Positions 1-7,701 of a DNA stretch of 45,950 nt are shown one piece after another. This DNA comes from Deltaproteobacteria bacterium CG11_big_fil_rev_8_21_14_0_20_42_23. GTDB lineage: Bacteria > UBA10199 > 2-02-FULL-44-16. The notes under the pieces were generated by a model. That model searched no databases, was not told where the DNA came from, and was given only the letters and a program-made list of their open reading frames with translations. Both the position numbers and the translations under genes were made by a program. Each line of letters starts with the position of its first letter. Within the stretch, counting starts at the first letter, position 1. The stretch covers positions 80,193-126,142 of the forward strand of contig PCXC01000007.1 of assembly GCA_002796345.1 (NCBI GenBank), read 5' to 3'.

Positions 1-518
1 TTTTTTTCAAATTTTTTAACGTCAACAAACTCTGTGCTCGCATTGAGTATTGCTATTTTTTCAGACGAGGAAAAATCAGCGGGCAGATCTCGCTTCACTG
101 TTCCGTTTGTGCCACTTTTTAAAAACCCATCCACTAAATGTGCAAACTCACCTTGGCCATAAAGATAAAACTCATCAACACCCTCGGCCTCAAGTTTCAA
201 CATTAAATTACTAAAATGTTTTTTAAAATCTTTGTACGTGTGAATCGTTTCCACAATATACTTGTAAGAAAGAATTGTTTTTTGCAGAAGTCCTTTTGGC
301 GTCAACAAATACTGAACTGATCGCATATTCATGCGACTTACTTTAATGTGGCCTGTTTTGATCAACTTTTTCAAGACCGCATTCACAAAACCAACCGACA
401 TACCGGTATCACGAGCAAGCTGACGCTGTGATATGGCTCGGGGCTCTAGTGAAAGTGATTCCAAAATGGAACGTTCACTTTGCGAAAGTTGTGGAGTGGT
501 GTTGAGTTGAGTTTCCAT
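1..518 (-). CDS. MarR-type winged-helix regulator of the EPS-associated kind (partial, runs off left edge)
   Basis: Open reading frame on the minus strand from an ATG at 518 to the window edge without a stop (at least 172 residues). Residues about 10-70 form a winged helix: a helix, then QRQLARDTGMSVGFVNAVLK as helix-turn-helix, then a wing (VSRMNMRSVQYLLTPKG). This matches the small MarR-like regulators that sit at the head of exopolysaccharide or O-antigen clusters (established family context). The ugd and RfaH-like genes just upstream on the same strand fit that role. The C-terminal half (YLYGQGEFAHLVDG) is less recognisable and could be an extra domain. The target operon is presumably further left, outside the window. 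Family assignment is fairly sure; EPS control is inference from neighbours. Confidence 0.75.
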   Translation of the reverse strand, partial: METQLNTTPQLSQSERSILESLSLEPRAISQRQLARDTGMSVGFVNAVLKKLIKTGHIKVSRMNMRSVQYLLTPKGLLQKTILSYKYIVETIHTYKDFKKHFSNLMLKLEAEGVDEFYLYGQGEFAHLVDGFLKSGTNGTVKRDLPADFSSSEKIAILNASTEFVDVKKFEK

Positions 519-744
519 GAAAAATGAGAAAAAGACAGGCTACCGCCGGGGCACATTCGGAAAATGTACCAAAAACAGAGAAGAATTCGTTCCGCTATAC
601 TGTTCACTTTTAGATAGAAAACATCTTGTTCAAGCTGTGAACGTTCGATTGGCGAACACTTCTAGTCACTTTGAAACAGAGCGTCAAGTGCTTATTCATT
701 TCTAGAAGATGAGTGGAGTTAGAAGGAGTTGTTAAAGGATAACT

Positions 745-1272
745 TTAGAGGTATTCAACCTCAACATCCCATAATTCTGCACGAATAGTTTTGTGATAGG
801 CCTCGATCAAAACTTTAATACGTCCATCGGCAGAGGCAGGTTTTTCCAAAACTCCAACAAGGTCTTTTAATGGCCCATGTATAACTCTAATTTTCGAGCC
901 TTTTGAAAGTTTTTCTGCCGTTGCAAACAGCCCCTTCTCATTCACGTGCTCTTGCAGAAGTTCAACAATACGATCATGTACCGGAACTGGAACAGAATCT
1001 ACGCCCAAAAGTTTCCGTACGCCTCTTGTGTAAAGCACATTGCGATGATGTGTGGGATCATTCAAATCAAGACGAACAAAAAGATAGGAAGGAAAAAGAG
1101 ATGAGGATTTTTCAAAATACTTTTCTGCGCGACGAACACGCTTGAGAATGCGAGGATAAAAAACTTCATATCCAACTTGCTTCCAACGCATCTCCACAAA
1201 AGCTTCACATGCCGGCTTGGTCTGGGCAATATACCACCTTGGTAAAGCATTTTCTTTTTTCTGTGCCTGCAC
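745..1272 (-). CDS. RfaH/LoaP-like NusG paralogue (transcription antiterminator)
   Basis: NusG-family protein of about 175 residues. It has an NGN domain beginning RWYIAQTKPACEAFVE, the FPSYLFVRLD strand typical of NGN folds, and a C-terminal KOW motif around SKGSKIRVIHGPLKDLVGV. Specialised NusG paralogues bind RNA polymerase and suppress termination in long surface-polysaccharide operons. The position between ugd and a MarR-type EPS regulator supports that over housekeeping NusG, which normally sits with secE and rplK. Start choice: an ATG at 1293 is in frame but has no ribosome site. The bases after it (GGGGAGGAG) form a strong Shine-Dalgarno that points to GTG at 1272, so the shorter start is preferred. 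It lies about 44 bases after ugd and is probably co-transcribed. Confidence 0.85.
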   Translation of the reverse strand: MQAQKKENALPRWYIAQTKPACEAFVEMRWKQVGYEVFYPRILKRVRRAEKYFEKSSSLFPSYLFVRLDLNDPTHHRNVLYTRGVRKLLGVDSVPVPVHDRIVELLQEHVNEKGLFATAEKLSKGSKIRVIHGPLKDLVGVLEKPASADGRIKVLIEAYHKTIRAELWDVEVEYL

Positions 1273-1316
1273 GAGCAAAACTCCTCCCCACATTAGTTTT
1301 GTAGGAGATATGTTTT

Positions 1317-2651
1317 TTATTTTCCAATTGTAGTAACAGCAAACCCAAGCGCAGCAAGGGCTGTAGAATCATACAATAATCTTCCATCAAAAACAGTAGG
1401 CGATTTCATAAGCTGTTTTATTTTTGCAAAATCAGGACTACGAAACTCCCGCCACTCTGTGCACACAAGAAGTGCATCTGCATTTTCTACGCACTGATAA
1501 GCGGTATGACACCATTCAACACGAGAAGCTAAATCACTCAACGCAGCTTTTGCACTCTCTTCTGCAGCTGGATCGTAGGCTGTCACTTTTGCTCCCGCTT
1601 CCAAAAGATTTCGAATAAGATCTAACGATGGTGCAAATCGAACATCGTCTGTTTCAGCCTTGAACGCTAAACCCCAAACAGCAACTTTCTTTCCAGCAAG
1701 TTGCTTCATACCACCAAAATTTTTTACAATTTTATTCCAAAACCATTTTCGTTGTTCGTCATTCGCTTTATCTGCGGTTTCTACAACACTGAGAGAAACA
1801 TCGTATTCTTTTCCAAGTTGAACAAGTGCCTTCATGTCTTTTGGAAAACATGAGCCACCGTATCCAAGACCTGCATAAAGAAAATCGGAACCAATGCGAG
1901 GATCGGAACCTATGCCTCGACGGATAGCTGAAATGTCGGCACCAACTACTTCGCAAAGGCGTGCAAGTTCATTCATAAACGAAATGCGCGTAGCCAACAT
2001 TGAATTTGCGGCATATTTGGTCAACTCAGATGATGCAATGTCCATTTGCAAAAAACGATCTTGCTTAAGCATGAAGGGAGTATAAAGCTTGTGAAGTTTT
2101 TCGCCGACCTCTTTTTTTTCTACTCCAACCACCACGCGGTCAGGCTTCATAAAATCTTGAACAGCCGCGCCTTCTTTGAGAAATTCTGGATTATTTGCAA
2201 CTGAGATAAATGCATCAGCATCTAACCCCCTCTTTTTCAACTCTTCCGCGATAACAGCTTTTACACGAAGCGTTGTTCCAACGGGAACTGTACTTTTTGT
2301 TACCACAATTTTTGGAGTGTCAATCAGCTCTCCCAGTTGTTTTGCAACTGCTAACACATTGCTAAGGTCTGCCTTTCCCTTCTCATCGGGCGGCGTATCA
2401 ACACAAATGAAACATATTTCTGCTTCAGCCAAACCTCGTTTGAGGTCTGTGGTAAAAAAGAGTCTCTCTTCGACACTGTTTCTTTTTACGATTTCTTCTA
2501 AACCTGGTTCATAAATCGGGATTCTGTGATTTCGCAGGCAATCAACTTTTTTTGCATCTTTGTCTACACACCAGACTTGATTGCCCACATCAGCCAGGCA
2601 ACTGCCTGTAACTAAGCCCACGTATCCTGTTCCAATAATGCATAACTTCAT
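1317..2651 (-). CDS. ugd: UDP-glucose 6-dehydrogenase
   Basis: Full-length (444 residues) NAD-dependent UDP-glucose dehydrogenase, oxidising UDP-glucose to UDP-glucuronate for surface polysaccharides. The N-terminus IIGTGYVGLVTGSCLADVG is the NAD-binding Rossmann glycine motif. NNPEFLKEGAA and GLGYGGSCFPKDMKAL, with the catalytic cysteine, are the central signatures. The C-terminal UDP-binding domain includes WGLAFKAETDDVRFAPS. A good ribosome site (AAAGGAG) precedes the ATG at 2651. It is the first gene of a leftward series with the RfaH-like and MarR-like regulators, so UDP-glucuronate supply and transcription control of a polysaccharide operon appear linked. The alternative, UDP-N-acetylmannosamine dehydrogenase, shares the fold; the length and motifs favour Ugd. 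Confidence 0.95.
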   Translation of the reverse strand: MKLCIIGTGYVGLVTGSCLADVGNQVWCVDKDAKKVDCLRNHRIPIYEPGLEEIVKRNSVEERLFFTTDLKRGLAEAEICFICVDTPPDEKGKADLSNVLAVAKQLGELIDTPKIVVTKSTVPVGTTLRVKAVIAEELKKRGLDADAFISVANNPEFLKEGAAVQDFMKPDRVVVGVEKKEVGEKLHKLYTPFMLKQDRFLQMDIASSELTKYAANSMLATRISFMNELARLCEVVGADISAIRRGIGSDPRIGSDFLYAGLGYGGSCFPKDMKALVQLGKEYDVSLSVVETADKANDEQRKWFWNKIVKNFGGMKQLAGKKVAVWGLAFKAETDDVRFAPSLDLIRNLLEAGAKVTAYDPAAEESAKAALSDLASRVEWCHTAYQCVENADALLVCTEWREFRSPDFAKIKQLMKSPTVFDGRLLYDSTALAALGFAVTTIGK

Positions 2652-2791
2652 CTTAAAAACTCCTTTACCCGCCTTCTGTTCATCTGAAGGGGCGGAGTGT
2701 TAACTGATCACCTCTAAAAAAACAAGTTTTTTTCATTTAAGCTTCATGCTAGACAACTCGCCTTAACCACCCTTTTTTATTGGAGTTTTTC

Positions 2792-3304
2792 ATGTTCGGA
2801 TCTCTTTTTCTTCTTTTTACCGTCACCCTTCTCCCTTTTTTTGAACTCAGAGCCTCTATTCCTCTTGGAATTCTTTCAGGTACCCTGCAACTTCCGCTGG
2901 GCTATCAGATGAGTGGTTTGGGGCTCAACTGGGCATTGGTATTCATAATCTGTGTTTTCTCCAACGCTTTTTTAGGTCTTATTTTGTACCCACTCATCAA
3001 TCGTTTTATTCATCTTTTAGAACACATTCCCACATTCGGAAAACACTGGACGAAGTTCACGCATCGAACTCAAGCCAAAATTCATCCTTATGTTGAAAAA
3101 TGGGGAACACTTGGAATTGCACTTTTTGTTGCTGTTCCCCTTCCCGGAAGCGGAACATACTCAGGCGCGCTTGGCGCTTATCTTTTAGGATTAAGCTTTA
3201 AACAATTTCTCATTGCTAATACCATCGGAGTTTTTTTAGCTGGAGCTGCTGTCACCCTTATTACGGTAAGCGGTAACGGATTATTCAAGCTCTTCTTCTC
3301 GTAA
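2792..3304 (+). CDS. Putative small multidrug export family membrane protein (COG2426-like)
   Basis: Membrane protein of 170 residues. The motif VAVPLPGSGTYSGALGAYLLG is characteristic of the Pfam family called putative small multidrug export protein. The biochemical function of that family is not firmly established. Four or so hydrophobic segments are visible: residues 1-15, 45-70, 105-125 and 140-165. A polar stretch (HWTKFTHRTQAKIHPYVEKWG) lies between. The start is ATG 2792, preceded by GGAG at 2782-2785; an in-frame TTG at 2780 would overlap that ribosome site and is rejected. It is divergent from ugd and followed by tRNA-Arg. Confidence 0.8.
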   Translation: MFGSLFLLFTVTLLPFFELRASIPLGILSGTLQLPLGYQMSGLGLNWALVFIICVFSNAFLGLILYPLINRFIHLLEHIPTFGKHWTKFTHRTQAKIHPYVEKWGTLGIALFVAVPLPGSGTYSGALGAYLLGLSFKQFLIANTIGVFLAGAAVTLITVSGNGLFKLFFS

Positions 3305-3356
3305 ACCTTGATGATTGACGAAGCCTGGCAGAAAGATTAGGAGCTTCGGAAAATTT

Positions 3357-3429
3357 GCACCCGTAGCTCAGCGGATAGAGCACTGGTCTTCGGAACCAGG
3401 TGCCGGGGGTTCAAATCCCTCCGGGTGCG
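3357..3429 (+). tRNA. tRNA-Arg (anticodon TCG)
   Basis: A 73-base cloverleaf. The acceptor stem is GCACCCG/CGGGTGC and the D stem GCTC/GAGC. The anticodon stem CTGGT/ACCAG encloses loop CTTCGGA, giving TCG. The T stem is GGGGG/CCCTC with loop TTCAAAT. The discriminator is G at 3429 and CCA is not encoded. A strong hairpin terminator follows at 3494. Confidence 0.96.
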
Positions 3430-3493
3430 CAAAAATTTGGCGTAAACCAAATTTCGTTTACGTAATTCGAAATTCGTTCTTCGAAAAGATATC

Positions 3494-3524
3494 AAAAAAC
3501 CGATGCAGTTTACATCGGTTTTTT
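3494..3524. terminator. Bidirectional intrinsic terminator
   Basis: A 12-bp perfect inverted repeat: AAAAAACCGATG at 3494-3505, a 7-base loop, and CATCGGTTTTTT at 3513-3524. It lies between tRNA-Arg (plus) and the small TPR gene (minus), which converge on it. The A and T tracts on both sides allow it to serve either strand. Confidence 0.85.
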
Positions 3525-3547
3525 ATGGTATCAATTTTAGGTTTTTC

Positions 3548-3793
3548 TTACTGCAAACTTTGCTCAATGTCTTCAAGAGCTTCTAGGGCTACTTCGTCTT
3601 CGGGATCAACTGCTAACAATTGATGATAGGCGTTTTTAGCAGCTTGTAGCAAACCAGCCTCAAGTAAAATGCTGGCATACTCGTGCGCACGCTCATAATG
3701 CTCGGCGCCACCATCTTCTTCAAAACGCTCCTTTAACAAGTCTACAATTTTTTGATTGAGCTCTAAGAGATCTTTTTCTTTTTCATTCACCAT
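3548..3793 (-). CDS. Small TPR-like protein
   Basis: An 81-residue acidic protein. One clear helix-turn-helix repeat is visible: AHEYASILLEAGLLQAAKNA followed by a helix through YHQLLAVDPEDEVALEALED, which is the TPR consensus pattern ending in a D/NP turn. There is no signal peptide or membrane segment, so it is probably cytoplasmic and acts in protein-protein contact. The ribosome site AAGGAGG stands 5 bases from the ATG at 3793, strong support for a real gene despite its size. No specific partner can be named. Confidence 0.75.
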   Translation of the reverse strand: MVNEKEKDLLELNQKIVDLLKERFEEDGGAEHYERAHEYASILLEAGLLQAAKNAYHQLLAVDPEDEVALEALEDIEQSLQ

Positions 3794-3887
3794 TTTTCCT
3801 CCTTGGGTGAAAACCTAGATGGGGCAAGGGAACATAAAGTCAAGCATTGCTCGCAAAAACACATGGGGAAATGCTAATTTTTCATTA

Positions 3888-4028
3888 GACCTCTTGCATA
3901 ACCTGCTGCGCAACCCAATGACTTCGTTGGGGCACCCCAAAATCCTCACGTATTTCCATATACGCTCCGGTTTCGGGGCCCCGCCCCGCCTCGTCCTTGG
4001 GCTGCTCGCTACGGTTATGCAAGAGGTC
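3888..4028. mobile_element. MITE-like element with 16-bp perfect terminal inverted repeats
   Basis: GACCTCTTGCATAACC at 3888-3903 is repeated inverted as GGTTATGCAAGAGGTC at 4013-4028. Each end is flanked by TA (3886-3887 and 4029-4030), consistent with a TA target duplication. The 141-bp body is richer in GC than its surroundings (GGGGCCCCGCCCCG near 3977) and holds a sub-hairpin (CCCAATGACTTCGTTGGGG near 3914). It encodes no transposase, so a source element elsewhere must have moved it. TA duplications are typical of IS630/Tc1 and some IS5-group elements; the family is inference. A 71-codon frame running through it is not considered a gene. Confidence 0.75.
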
Positions 4029-4054
4029 TATTAAATCTCAACAATTTAGATGGA

Positions 4055-6310
4055 TCATTGTGGAATAGGTTTTAGTTTTACCACCACCGGATTGAACTCA
4101 TTTACCGTGAGGTTGAGGTTGAGATCGGTTGGCAAATATCCCTCTTGCTCAATTCGAATACGGTAATTTCCAAGCGGCAACTCATGCAAAATCACCGGCG
4201 TTTGTTGCGCAACAGACTTGTCATTTACCACTACTTTTGCACCCTCAGGCTCGGAATGAATATAGAGCACAGACTTGAAGGGAGAAATTTTTTGGAAGAG
4301 ATCATTGGCTTCTTGCTTCACCGTTTCATCCTGCGCCTTCAACATCACTTCAACCAAAAGTGGGAGTGACTCGTTTGTTTTTCCCTGAATGGCGTACACA
4401 TTTACAATGCCAAGCATGGCTGGATAGCGATTTCCCTCATCCGTTTTTGCTTTTTCAAAATATCCAAGTGCTCGCTCTAAATCACCGGTGCCCAAATACG
4501 CTTTGCCCAACATGTACTGCGCCAAACCTTCTTCGGAAGAAGATGGCGTACTGGCAAGGGCTTCCGCCAACTCATTCACCGCTTGTTGATACATTTTTCT
4601 GCTCAGTGCAGCTTTTGCATTGTTGATGTGCGCACCTGAGAGTGAAGTTTTCAGCTTCACTTCGGTTGCATACGGCGTATTGATATCTACTTTCAACGCT
4701 TCGGTATGCTCGAAATATCCTTCTTTTCGAAGTGTCATCTGATGTTCACCAAGAGGAAGCATGCCGTTGTATGGAGTAACACCAACTTTGCTTCCATCTA
4801 CAAACACATCGGCATTTTCTGGGAACGAACGAATGGCAGCAGGAAAGACACTTAAGTCTTCATCACTCACCGCCATGACATAAGATGGATTTTCAGTTTG
4901 AAGTTTTACTTCACGGCGATAAATAATATCTTGCACAAAGGTTTCGGAACTTTCACTGAGCCTTCTCGCGCGACGAAGTTCGATAATGTAATTGCCATAT
5001 GGAACATAGATAGGCTTCTGCAACACAATCTCATCAAGCTTTGCCGAGCGTTGATTGAAACGATCGTAGTCGAAACTGCCTTCGAGATAAAACTGAACAT
5101 CGCGAGGTAAATTATCAACCCTGATCATCCCAATAGGGCCACGGAATAAAAGTGGAATAACGGATTTATCTTTTGAAACGGTAAATTCGAGATCTTGCGT
5201 AAACTGCTCTTTTATTTCTGGAAGGACAAAGTCTGCGGTTGCCGTGTAGGTCTTGTCTGGTTCAAGCTCCAAGTTTATTCGAAGTGGCGTACGTCCCAAA
5301 ATTTTTCCTTGGAATGTCACCTCGGCGGAAATAGGACTGGAAGCAAAATCGAGAAAAACCGGAAGCGTATTTGACTGCGTTGTGCCTGTTGCAGGCGAAA
5401 GCGTTTTTGTTTCGGAAGAAGCATCTAACGGTGTTGCTTCAGGGCTTGCGCCTTCTAATGCTGTCTGAGATTCAGGTGAGGACTCTGGCGCATCTGCATT
5501 TTGTTCTGATGATGTTTCTTCAGGAAGAATATTTTTGGCACTTTCGGCTGGTGTTTCAGTTTTTTCAGGCTGAAGAACTGCAGCTTTTTTGTTGGGCAAT
5601 TCTTTTTCTTTTTTCCCATTAAACAAATATGGCTTCAAGAAAAACCCGAGCGCCAAAACAACACAAAGAATGCCCACTGCTAAAAAGATTTTTTCCCGTT
5701 TTGTGCGCGGAGACATTTTTTTCTTTTCGGCTTTTTGTGTTTTCTTTTCTTCTTTTGATTTCTCTTTTGCTTCTCTCTGCAAATTTTCTACTTTTTTCAT
5801 CACACTTGCAGTTTCACCATCTGGCTCTGCTTGAGCAAACACTGTTCTATCGACCATGATGTAATCGGCTGGAAGTGTCATCTCTTCTTCAGTTGAAATT
5901 TCTTGCGTAACGAGACGCAAAAGATAAATGCCCACTTTAACCAAATCTTTGTGCCCAATCATCACCGATTCATGAATGAGCCTCCCATTTACGAGTGTCC
6001 CATTTTTAGAGCCGAGATCTTTTACCTGAAACGAACTTCCCTCTACAAAAAGTTCTGAATGCTGACGTGAAACACTTTGATCTTCAAGCCTCACATTTGC
6101 AGCAGATGAGCGACCAAGAACATGACCACCTTGGCCGAGGCTAAACCGCGTACCAACACGTGGCCCGTCTACAACAACCAAATATGGTGGGCTCAATTTT
6201 TCGGGAGACGGCGTAATTTCATCGCCATGTGCAGAAACACCAACAAGTGTTTTTTCGTGAATATCGGGATGAGAACCGGTTAGCTCTGATTTTTTATCTT
6301 CATCTGCCAT
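4055..6310 (-). CDS. FHA - transmembrane - PEGA - TPR - PEGA protein
   Basis: Protein of 751 residues with a clear order of parts. Residues 42-135 are an FHA domain (VLGRSS, VSRQHSELF, LGSKNGTLVNG), which binds phosphothreonine peptides. A charged coiled-coil stretch spans 170-205 and one membrane helix spans about 207-229. An acidic Pro/Ser/Thr linker covers 245-315. PEGA-type beta modules follow near 318-355 and 490-550, TPR-like helices at about 560-670, and a last PEGA module at 678-751. The topology suggests FHA in the cytoplasm and the rest in the periplasm. This recalls SctD-type ring proteins, which have a cytoplasmic FHA-like fold, but the periplasmic part is unlike theirs. It is divergent from the gene at 6413. 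Function unknown; domains confident. Confidence 0.88.
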   Translation of the reverse strand: MADEDKKSELTGSHPDIHEKTLVGVSAHGDEITPSPEKLSPPYLVVVDGPRVGTRFSLGQGGHVLGRSSAANVRLEDQSVSRQHSELFVEGSSFQVKDLGSKNGTLVNGRLIHESVMIGHKDLVKVGIYLLRLVTQEISTEEEMTLPADYIMVDRTVFAQAEPDGETASVMKKVENLQREAKEKSKEEKKTQKAEKKKMSPRTKREKIFLAVGILCVVLALGFFLKPYLFNGKKEKELPNKKAAVLQPEKTETPAESAKNILPEETSSEQNADAPESSPESQTALEGASPEATPLDASSETKTLSPATGTTQSNTLPVFLDFASSPISAEVTFQGKILGRTPLRINLELEPDKTYTATADFVLPEIKEQFTQDLEFTVSKDKSVIPLLFRGPIGMIRVDNLPRDVQFYLEGSFDYDRFNQRSAKLDEIVLQKPIYVPYGNYIIELRRARRLSESSETFVQDIIYRREVKLQTENPSYVMAVSDEDLSVFPAAIRSFPENADVFVDGSKVGVTPYNGMLPLGEHQMTLRKEGYFEHTEALKVDINTPYATEVKLKTSLSGAHINNAKAALSRKMYQQAVNELAEALASTPSSSEEGLAQYMLGKAYLGTGDLERALGYFEKAKTDEGNRYPAMLGIVNVYAIQGKTNESLPLLVEVMLKAQDETVKQEANDLFQKISPFKSVLYIHSEPEGAKVVVNDKSVAQQTPVILHELPLGNYRIRIEQEGYLPTDLNLNLTVNEFNPVVVKLKPIPQ

Positions 6311-6412
6311 GTTCCGGCTGCACTATCATAGTTGAAAAAAAGCGTCCACAGTATTCTGGGGGAAGTCTAATTGAGTTGATTTCTCTCTCTGTTCATCTTA
6401 ATCAAGAAAGCT

Positions 6413-7477
6413 ATGCGATTCCTTTTTACTTTCTTTTTTGGTGTTCTTTTTTTTCTTTTTTCATCAGCTTCTCCAACGAACGCGTCTTGTGTTCATTGGC
6501 CCCAACTGATGCACTATTCTTTGGCTGCACATCAAAAGAAAAATACTGCAATTTACCTCCAATCTTTTTCCTTTGAAGGCAAAAATGCACAACTTACTTG
6601 GCTTCGTTCTGGCATTCCTTTTTTGTTGGGCGACTATCTTTCAAACACCAATCTCGTTTCGGTGCTTGAAAGTGATCAAAGCAACAAAGAAAAAATCAAC
6701 TACATCCTTGAAGGAACTTTCCATGAAGCAAAAGGAAATCTTCAAGTGTATATCAGCTTAAAAGATAAACAGCAGAAACTTCTCAAAACATTTTCACTTC
6801 AGATTCCATATCCTGAGCACACTGCTTTTTTTGAAACCCTTAAAAATACCAGCGAAGAAATACTGAAAGCGCTTAAACTTTCCTTTCACGAAGAAGCGCT
6901 GCAACAAATACGAAATCGTACACAGTCAACGCAGGCCTATCAATGGTTTGTGCAGGGCAGAAAAGAATTATTTCAGTTTACCGAAGCTTCTGCTGAAAAG
7001 GCATTGGCTGCTTTTGAAGAAGCAAAAAGTGCAGATCCCAGATCACCTCTTGGCTATCAGGGTGTAATCGACACCAACACTTTTTTGGGACTCGTCGCAA
7101 AACAAAAGAAGAAAAATTTTTCACCTTTCTACAAAGCTGCTGCAAAAGAAGTTGAAGTCATGAGAAAAATTACACAAGAAAAACTAACTCCTTCGCTTCT
7201 TGCATTTGAAAAAAGTGGAGATGAAAATGATGGCAAGAAATCAAAAACATCGGCAAATCGTTTTCTTGCAAGCCATAATGCCTTCTTAGAAGCCTTGCAT
7301 TACGGAGATCAAAAGCAATTGAAAAAAGCTTTCACAGCTCTAAAAACAACGGTGGAGCTTGTACCTGAAGATGCTGTGGCTTGGCATTTTCTGTCTGATG
7401 TGGCAACAAAACTTGGAAAAACAGAAGAAGCTAAAAATGCTTATAATCAAGTAAAGCGTTTAGACCCGTGTTTCTGA
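6413..7477 (+). CDS. Secreted protein with C-terminal TPR
   Basis: 354 residues. A hydrophobic N-terminal signal (about 1-24, FLFTFFFGVLFFLFSSASP) is followed by a beta-rich section (about 45-135: AIYLQSFSFEG, YILEGTFHEAKGNLQVYISL). That section resembles the non-enzymatic FlgO/adenylate-cyclase-associated domains that precede TPRs. The rest is helical, with a TPR-like unit near 190-215 and a clear one at the end (VAWHFLSDVATKLGKTEEAK). No catalytic motif was found. It starts 102 bases from the divergent FHA/PEGA gene. It precedes the 10-repeat TPR gene but is separated from it by a palindromic repeat. The cell location is probably periplasmic. Confidence 0.75.
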   Translation: MRFLFTFFFGVLFFLFSSASPTNASCVHWPQLMHYSLAAHQKKNTAIYLQSFSFEGKNAQLTWLRSGIPFLLGDYLSNTNLVSVLESDQSNKEKINYILEGTFHEAKGNLQVYISLKDKQQKLLKTFSLQIPYPEHTAFFETLKNTSEEILKALKLSFHEEALQQIRNRTQSTQAYQWFVQGRKELFQFTEASAEKALAAFEEAKSADPRSPLGYQGVIDTNTFLGLVAKQKKKNFSPFYKAAAKEVEVMRKITQEKLTPSLLAFEKSGDENDGKKSKTSANRFLASHNAFLEALHYGDQKQLKKAFTALKTTVELVPEDAVAWHFLSDVATKLGKTEEAKNAYNQVKRLDPCF

Positions 7478-7498
7478 CGAGGAATTTAGGCAATTTAC

Positions 7499-7651
7499 TG
7501 TCATTGCGAGTTTTGCAAAGCAAAACGTGGCAATCTCCTCAGACGATTCACAAATTCAATTTGTCAGAGGAGATCACCACGTCGTTACACTCCTCGTGAT
7601 GACACGCAAATTGTGAGAATTGTAGATCCCGCATCAAGTGCGGGATGACAA
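7499..7651. repeat. Intergenic palindromic repeat, type A plus short GATCCCGC hairpin
   Basis: 7499-7604 begins TGTCATTGCGAGTTTTGC and ends CTCCTCGTGATGACA. The inner arms GGCAATCTCCTC and GAGGAGATCACC are roughly complementary around an AT-rich centre. A second short hairpin, ATCCCGCATCAAGTGCGGGAT, follows and ends at another ATGACA. The in-frame ATG at 7645 lies inside this repeat, so it is not taken as the start of the next gene. Confidence 0.85.
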
Positions 7652-7701
7652 AAACAAGATTATTTCACTTTGTTGTTAGTGACATTAAAGGAAAACTATT
7701 T

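Noticed and set aside
517-705. 62-codon plus-strand frame after the MarR-type start
   Set aside because: No ribosome site and no recognisable features; the stretch is better read as the leader of the regulator.
3819-4034. 71-codon plus-strand frame across the MITE
   Set aside because: It runs through the terminal repeats of the element, has no ribosome site and no protein-like features.
7645-7701. N-terminal 19-codon extension of the ten-repeat TPR protein
   Set aside because: The ATG lies in the ATGACA end of a palindromic repeat and would bury the signal sequence; ATG 7702 has a ribosome site.
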